Assembly: GCF_001425625.1 (NCBI RefSeq)
Contig: NZ_LMCP01000034.1
Span: 80,551-144,550, forward strand
Source of the DNA: Mesorhizobium sp. Root102
GTDB taxonomy: Bacteria > Pseudomonadota > Alphaproteobacteria > Rhizobiales > Rhizobiaceae
Length of the DNA stretch: 64,000 nt
Direction: 5' to 3'
A program made the position numbers and the translations under genes. The notes under the pieces were generated by a model, which searched no databases, had not been told where the DNA came from, and worked only from the letters and a program-made list of their open reading frames with translations. Positions 61,226 to 64,000 of this stretch are shown here, piece after piece (position 1 is the stretch's first letter; each line of letters starts with the position of its first letter).

Positions 61226-61531
61226 TTACTTGCTGCCGCCGTTCGCTTTCACGCTGCTGCAGAATTCCGGATGGGCGTTGGCCGCAGTGGCGTCCTTTGA
61301 CTCGTCCTCGCAGGCTTTCATCATCGCGGTCTGGTCGTCCGGCGTCAGGGCCTTCCAGGCCTTCACGAAGTCGCCGTTGCTGACCATCGTCTTCATGCCG
61401 GTATCGGTGTAGAAGGGCTGCACCTTGGCCGGATCGTCGAGCGCCGATGTACCGGTGCTGCCTGCGGCAAGCGCCGAGCCGGCAACCATCGAAAGCGTCA
61501 TCGCGCCGAAAAATATCGTCTTGACGTTCAT
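61226..61531 (-). CDS. Small secreted protein of unknown function
   Basis: The product has 101 residues from MNVKTIFFGAMTLSMVAGSA (Sec signal, cleavage after LAA), with AGGAGAATTATACC before the start. The mature part is helical and acidic, with FVKAWKALTPDDQTAMMKAC and two cysteines (KACEDESK, PEFCSSVK) that could form a disulfide. I know of similar small exported proteins in rhizobia without a role. It is monocistronic, ended by a strong terminator. Confidence 0.75.
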   Translation of the reverse strand: MNVKTIFFGAMTLSMVAGSALAAGSTGTSALDDPAKVQPFYTDTGMKTMVSNGDFVKAWKALTPDDQTAMMKACEDESKDATAANAHPEFCSSVKANGGSK

Positions 61532-61640
61532 GGTATAATTCTCCTGTTGCTTTGATATCGTCGAGCAACGATCAGCTTGAAGAACGACAGGTCTGGATGA
61601 AAGTTCCGGGAATCAGGTCAATCCCTGGTAAAATATAGTC

Positions 61641-61663
61641 GGAAAAAGCTTGAAAGTTTTTCC
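61641..61663 (-). terminator. Possible terminator of polyamine importer operon
   Basis: GGAAAAA and TTTTTCC form a 7-bp stem around a 9-base loop, in the 270-bp gap after the ATPase gene. On the minus strand it is followed by a T-rich run. The A/T-rich stem makes it weak. Confidence 0.35.
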
Positions 61664-61803
61664 AATTTTGCTCGTTTCGTCCGAAGGCGGGATTCCATGA
61701 CAGGAATCATTTGCCGCACGATCAAGGTTGCGCGGTGACTTGCTGCGGCGTGCCCATAGTGTATTTGCCGCTCTGGTCGGTCGCAGCCAACCGACCCGGC
61801 ACG

Positions 61804-62880
61804 TCAGGCGGGAAACAGGAACGCCGCCGTCGGATCGAAAAAGACCTGCCGGCTGCAGGGCGCTAGATCCTGCGATTGCATGGCGGCGGAGGTCGGCCTG
61901 ATGTCGACCCCCTCGCCGCCGGAGGTGCGCGCGACGATGCGCCGGCGCTCGCCGTAGAAGGCGACATCGACGATCTCGACGTTGAGCTCCGCGCTCGCCG
62001 GGCTCCGTTCCATGCCAAACGCTTCCGGGCGGATCATCAGCTTGGCCTTCTGGCCTTTGCCGAACGTGCCGTTGGCCCTGACGCCGGAGACGACCGAACC
62101 GTCGGCCAGCCGGATCGTTGCCGTGCCATCCTTGGTGTCGAGATGTTCGGCGGCGAGGAAGTTCGAATTGCCGATGAAGCCGGCGACGAAATCGGTGGCT
62201 GGCCGCAGATAGAGATCCTCGCCGCTGCCGGTCTGCTCGACGCGGCCGTCCCGGAACAGAGCGATCCGGTCCGACAGATGCAGCGCCTCCTCCTGGTCGT
62301 GGGTCACGTAGAGGATGGTGACGCCGGTCTCGCGATGGATGCGGCGGATCTCGCCCTGGATCTCCTCGCGCAATTTCTTGTCGAGCGCCGACAGCGGCTC
62401 GTCCATCAAAAGGATCGGCGGATCGTAGGCCAGCGCCCGGGCCAGTGCGACGCGCTGCTGCTGGCCGCCAGACAGGGCGCCGGGCAAGCGCGCGGCGAAG
62501 CTTTCCAGCCGCACCAGGGCCAGCATGTCGGCGACCTTCTTCTTCACCTCGGCCTCCGGCCGGCGGCGAACCCGCAGCGGAAAGGCGACGTTCTCGGCTA
62601 CCGTCAGATGCGGAAACAGCGTGTAGCGCTGGAACACCATGCCGATGTTGCGCTGGTGCGAAGGCACGGCAAGCAGCGATTTTCCCTCCAGCTCGACATC
62701 GCCGGAACTCGGATCCTGGAAGCCGGCGATGGCGTAGAGCGTCGTCGACTTTCCCGAACCTGAAGGCCCGAGGAAGGTCAGGAACTCGCCCTTGGGTATT
62801 TCGAGGGTGACGTCGTGCACGGCGGTGATCGAGCCGAACGCCTTGCGCAGGTTGCGGATGGAGAGGAAGGGCTGGGTCAT
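61804..62880 (-). CDS. ABC transporter ATP-binding protein (PotA-like)
   Basis: The product has 358 residues. The ATPase part has Walker A FLGPSGSGKSTTLYAIAGFQ, Q-loop MVFQRYTLFPHLTVAENVAF, signature ALSGGQQQRVALARALAYDP, and Walker B ILLMDEPLSALDKKLREEIQ. The C-terminal TOBE regulatory domain begins about residue 240 (NSNFLAAEHL). This layout is that of polyamine/iron-type importers. It overlaps the permease gene stop by 4 bp. The substrate-binding protein lies outside the window. Confidence 0.93.
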   Translation of the reverse strand: MTQPFLSIRNLRKAFGSITAVHDVTLEIPKGEFLTFLGPSGSGKSTTLYAIAGFQDPSSGDVELEGKSLLAVPSHQRNIGMVFQRYTLFPHLTVAENVAFPLRVRRRPEAEVKKKVADMLALVRLESFAARLPGALSGGQQQRVALARALAYDPPILLMDEPLSALDKKLREEIQGEIRRIHRETGVTILYVTHDQEEALHLSDRIALFRDGRVEQTGSGEDLYLRPATDFVAGFIGNSNFLAAEHLDTKDGTATIRLADGSVVSGVRANGTFGKGQKAKLMIRPEAFGMERSPASAELNVEIVDVAFYGERRRIVARTSGGEGVDIRPTSAAMQSQDLAPCSRQVFFDPTAAFLFPA

Positions 62881-63677
62881 GTCCTGACCTTTCGCTGCAG
62901 CAGCGCCGTCACCACCATCAGGGCAAGCGTCAGCCCGACCAACAGGCTGGAGGCGGCGGCGATGACCGGGCTCAGATCCGAGCGCAAGCTGCCCCAGATC
63001 TTGACGGGCAAGGTTTGCAAGGAGGGGCTCGCCATGAAGATCGCCACCACGACTTCGTCCCAGGAGGCGAGGAAGGAAAAGATCGCGGCGGAGAAGATGC
63101 CGATGCGGATCGACGGCAAGGTGATCCTGAGCCTGGCCTCGAGCGGGCTTGCGCCGCAGACGATGGCCGCGTCCTCGATCGACTTATCGAAGCCTTCCAG
63201 TGCGGTGGCGATCGGGATGATCGCGAAGGGCAGGGCCAGCACGGTGTGGGCGATGACGAAGCCGATTGTGGTGCCGCCAAGGCCAAGGCGCAGGAAGAAG
63301 GCGTAGATGGCGATGGCGAAGACGACGACGGGCAGCACCATCGGCGTCAGCAGCACGCCGCGCAGGATCTCACGCCCGGCAAACCGTCCGCGAACCAAAG
63401 CGAAGGAAGCGAGCAGGCCGATCACCACGGACAGGATCGCCGTCATGGTGGCGATCCTGGCGCTGGTCAGCGCGGCGTCGAGCCAGGCCGGGTCGGCAAA
63501 CAGCTCCTGGTACCATTTCAGCGTCCAGCCGGGCGGCGGAAAGGCCAGCCAGTGCGACGAGCCGAAGGAGAGCAGGACGATGAAGACGACAGGCAACAGG
63601 AGAAAGCCGGCGACCAGAGCGGTGAAGCCGAGAAGGGCAATTTTCAGCCAGCCCATGCGGTCATAGTCGAGCAGCAT
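62877..63677 (-). CDS. ABC transporter permease (PotC-like)
   Basis: The product has 266 residues with six helices and the permease EAA loop IEDAAIVCGASPLEARLRIT (about residues 180-199). The N-terminal segment and VFIVLLSFGSSHWLAFPPPG match PotC-type polyamine permeases. It is coupled to the ATPase (4-bp overlap) and follows the other permease by 1 bp. Confidence 0.92.
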   Translation of the reverse strand: MLLDYDRMGWLKIALLGFTALVAGFLLLPVVFIVLLSFGSSHWLAFPPPGWTLKWYQELFADPAWLDAALTSARIATMTAILSVVIGLLASFALVRGRFAGREILRGVLLTPMVLPVVVFAIAIYAFFLRLGLGGTTIGFVIAHTVLALPFAIIPIATALEGFDKSIEDAAIVCGASPLEARLRITLPSIRIGIFSAAIFSFLASWDEVVVAIFMASPSLQTLPVKIWGSLRSDLSPVIAAASSLLVGLTLALMVVTALLQRKVRT

Positions 63678-63678
63678 C

Positions 63679-64000
63679 TCAGGCGCCTCCGCTCATGCGC
63701 CTGGCGCCGACAAGGCGCAGCTGCAGCGCGTAGAGCGCCATGGTAACGACCAGCAGGATGAAGGCGGCCGCACTCCCAAGCCCCCAGTTGAGCAGCGACT
63801 GGATCATCTGCGCGATCATTTCGGCCAGCATCATGTTCGACGTGCCGCCGAGCAGTGCCGGCGTGACGAAGTAGCCGAGCGACATGACGAAGACCATCAG
63901 GCCGCCGGCGGCGATGCCGGGCAGCGACAGCGGCAGCAGGATGCGGCGGAAGGCCTGGAAGGGACTGGCGCCGCACAGTGCGGCCGCACGCAGCGTCATC
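63679..64000 (-). CDS. ABC transporter permease (PotB-like), 5' end outside window
   Basis: About 107 C-terminal residues are visible. They include the EAA loop tail AAALCGASPFQAFRRILLPL and a helix-rich end (LGYFVTPALLGGTSNMMLAE). This is the PotB-type partner of the PotC-like permease, whose gene follows by 1 bp. The gene runs past the right edge. Confidence 0.88.
   Translation of the reverse strand, partial: MTLRAAALCGASPFQAFRRILLPLSLPGIAAGGLMVFVMSLGYFVTPALLGGTSNMMLAEMIAQMIQSLLNWGLGSAAAFILLVVTMALYALQLRLVGARRMSGGA

Overview
The window looks like a chromosomal segment of a high-GC alphaproteobacterium of the Rhizobiales, most likely Mesorhizobium or a close relative. The evidence is a strong GC-rich codon bias, two DUF982 proteins, a GcrA-like and a DUF6456-like regulator, a CIRCE-controlled groESL operon, many ABC importers with LysR, LacI and Lrp regulators, and several palindromic intergenic elements of the rhizobial RIME type. 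I saw no rRNA, complete tRNA, CRISPR array or insertion sequence.

Layout. 0-2.8 kb: a cut-off MFS exporter divergent from a LysR regulator, then a ChaC-like gamma-glutamylcyclotransferase. 2.8-9.1 kb: a sugar locus on the minus strand (LacI regulator, sugar-binding protein, two permeases, GH127 beta-L-arabinofuranosidase) with no ATPase gene. 9.3-11.9 kb: a PAS-GGDEF diguanylate cyclase and five small conserved proteins. 12-14.2 kb: groES-groEL behind a perfect CIRCE. 14.2-23.8 kb: single genes for housekeeping and redox functions (GYD protein, free methionine sulfoxide reductase, YeiH-type transporter, nitrilase-like protein, LysR, cupin, aldo/keto reductase, frameshifted flavodoxin, SDR, GNAT, ACT protein). 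23.9-26.6 kb: an aldehyde dehydrogenase and an Xre-RES toxin-antitoxin pair.

26.7-32.2 kb is an arsenic resistance island: arsR, LMW-phosphatase-type arsC, ACR3 efflux pump, glutaredoxin-type arsC, a second arsR, a flavoprotein with a cysteine-rich tail, and an MFS exporter. 32.2-37.0 kb is an amino-acid importer operon headed by an Lrp regulator and a saccharopine-dehydrogenase-like enzyme. 37.2-47.0 kb mixes regulators and small enzymes, including a TauE/SafE exporter that has lost its normal stop and a frameshifted epimerase. 47.3-51.0 kb is an RbsBAC-type sugar importer.

51.0-56.5 kb is an islet of phage-type regulators without structural genes (S24-peptidase repressor, GcrA-like, two DUF982, DUF6456-like). 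Two promoter regions there share a 17-bp motif. 56.6-58.9 kb is a complete Eco29kI-like restriction-modification system (endonuclease, C5 methyltransferase, Vsr). 59.0-61.5 kb holds an acyltransferase-3/SGNH protein and a small secreted protein. 61.8-64.0 kb is a polyamine-type ABC importer that runs off the right edge.

Two genes carry internal frameshifts (a flavodoxin and an NAD-dependent epimerase) and one has lost its expected stop codon (TauE). They are either real decay or base-level assembly errors. The most distinctive content is the arsenic island, the regulator islet with its adjoining restriction-modification system, and the dense set of palindromic repeats.
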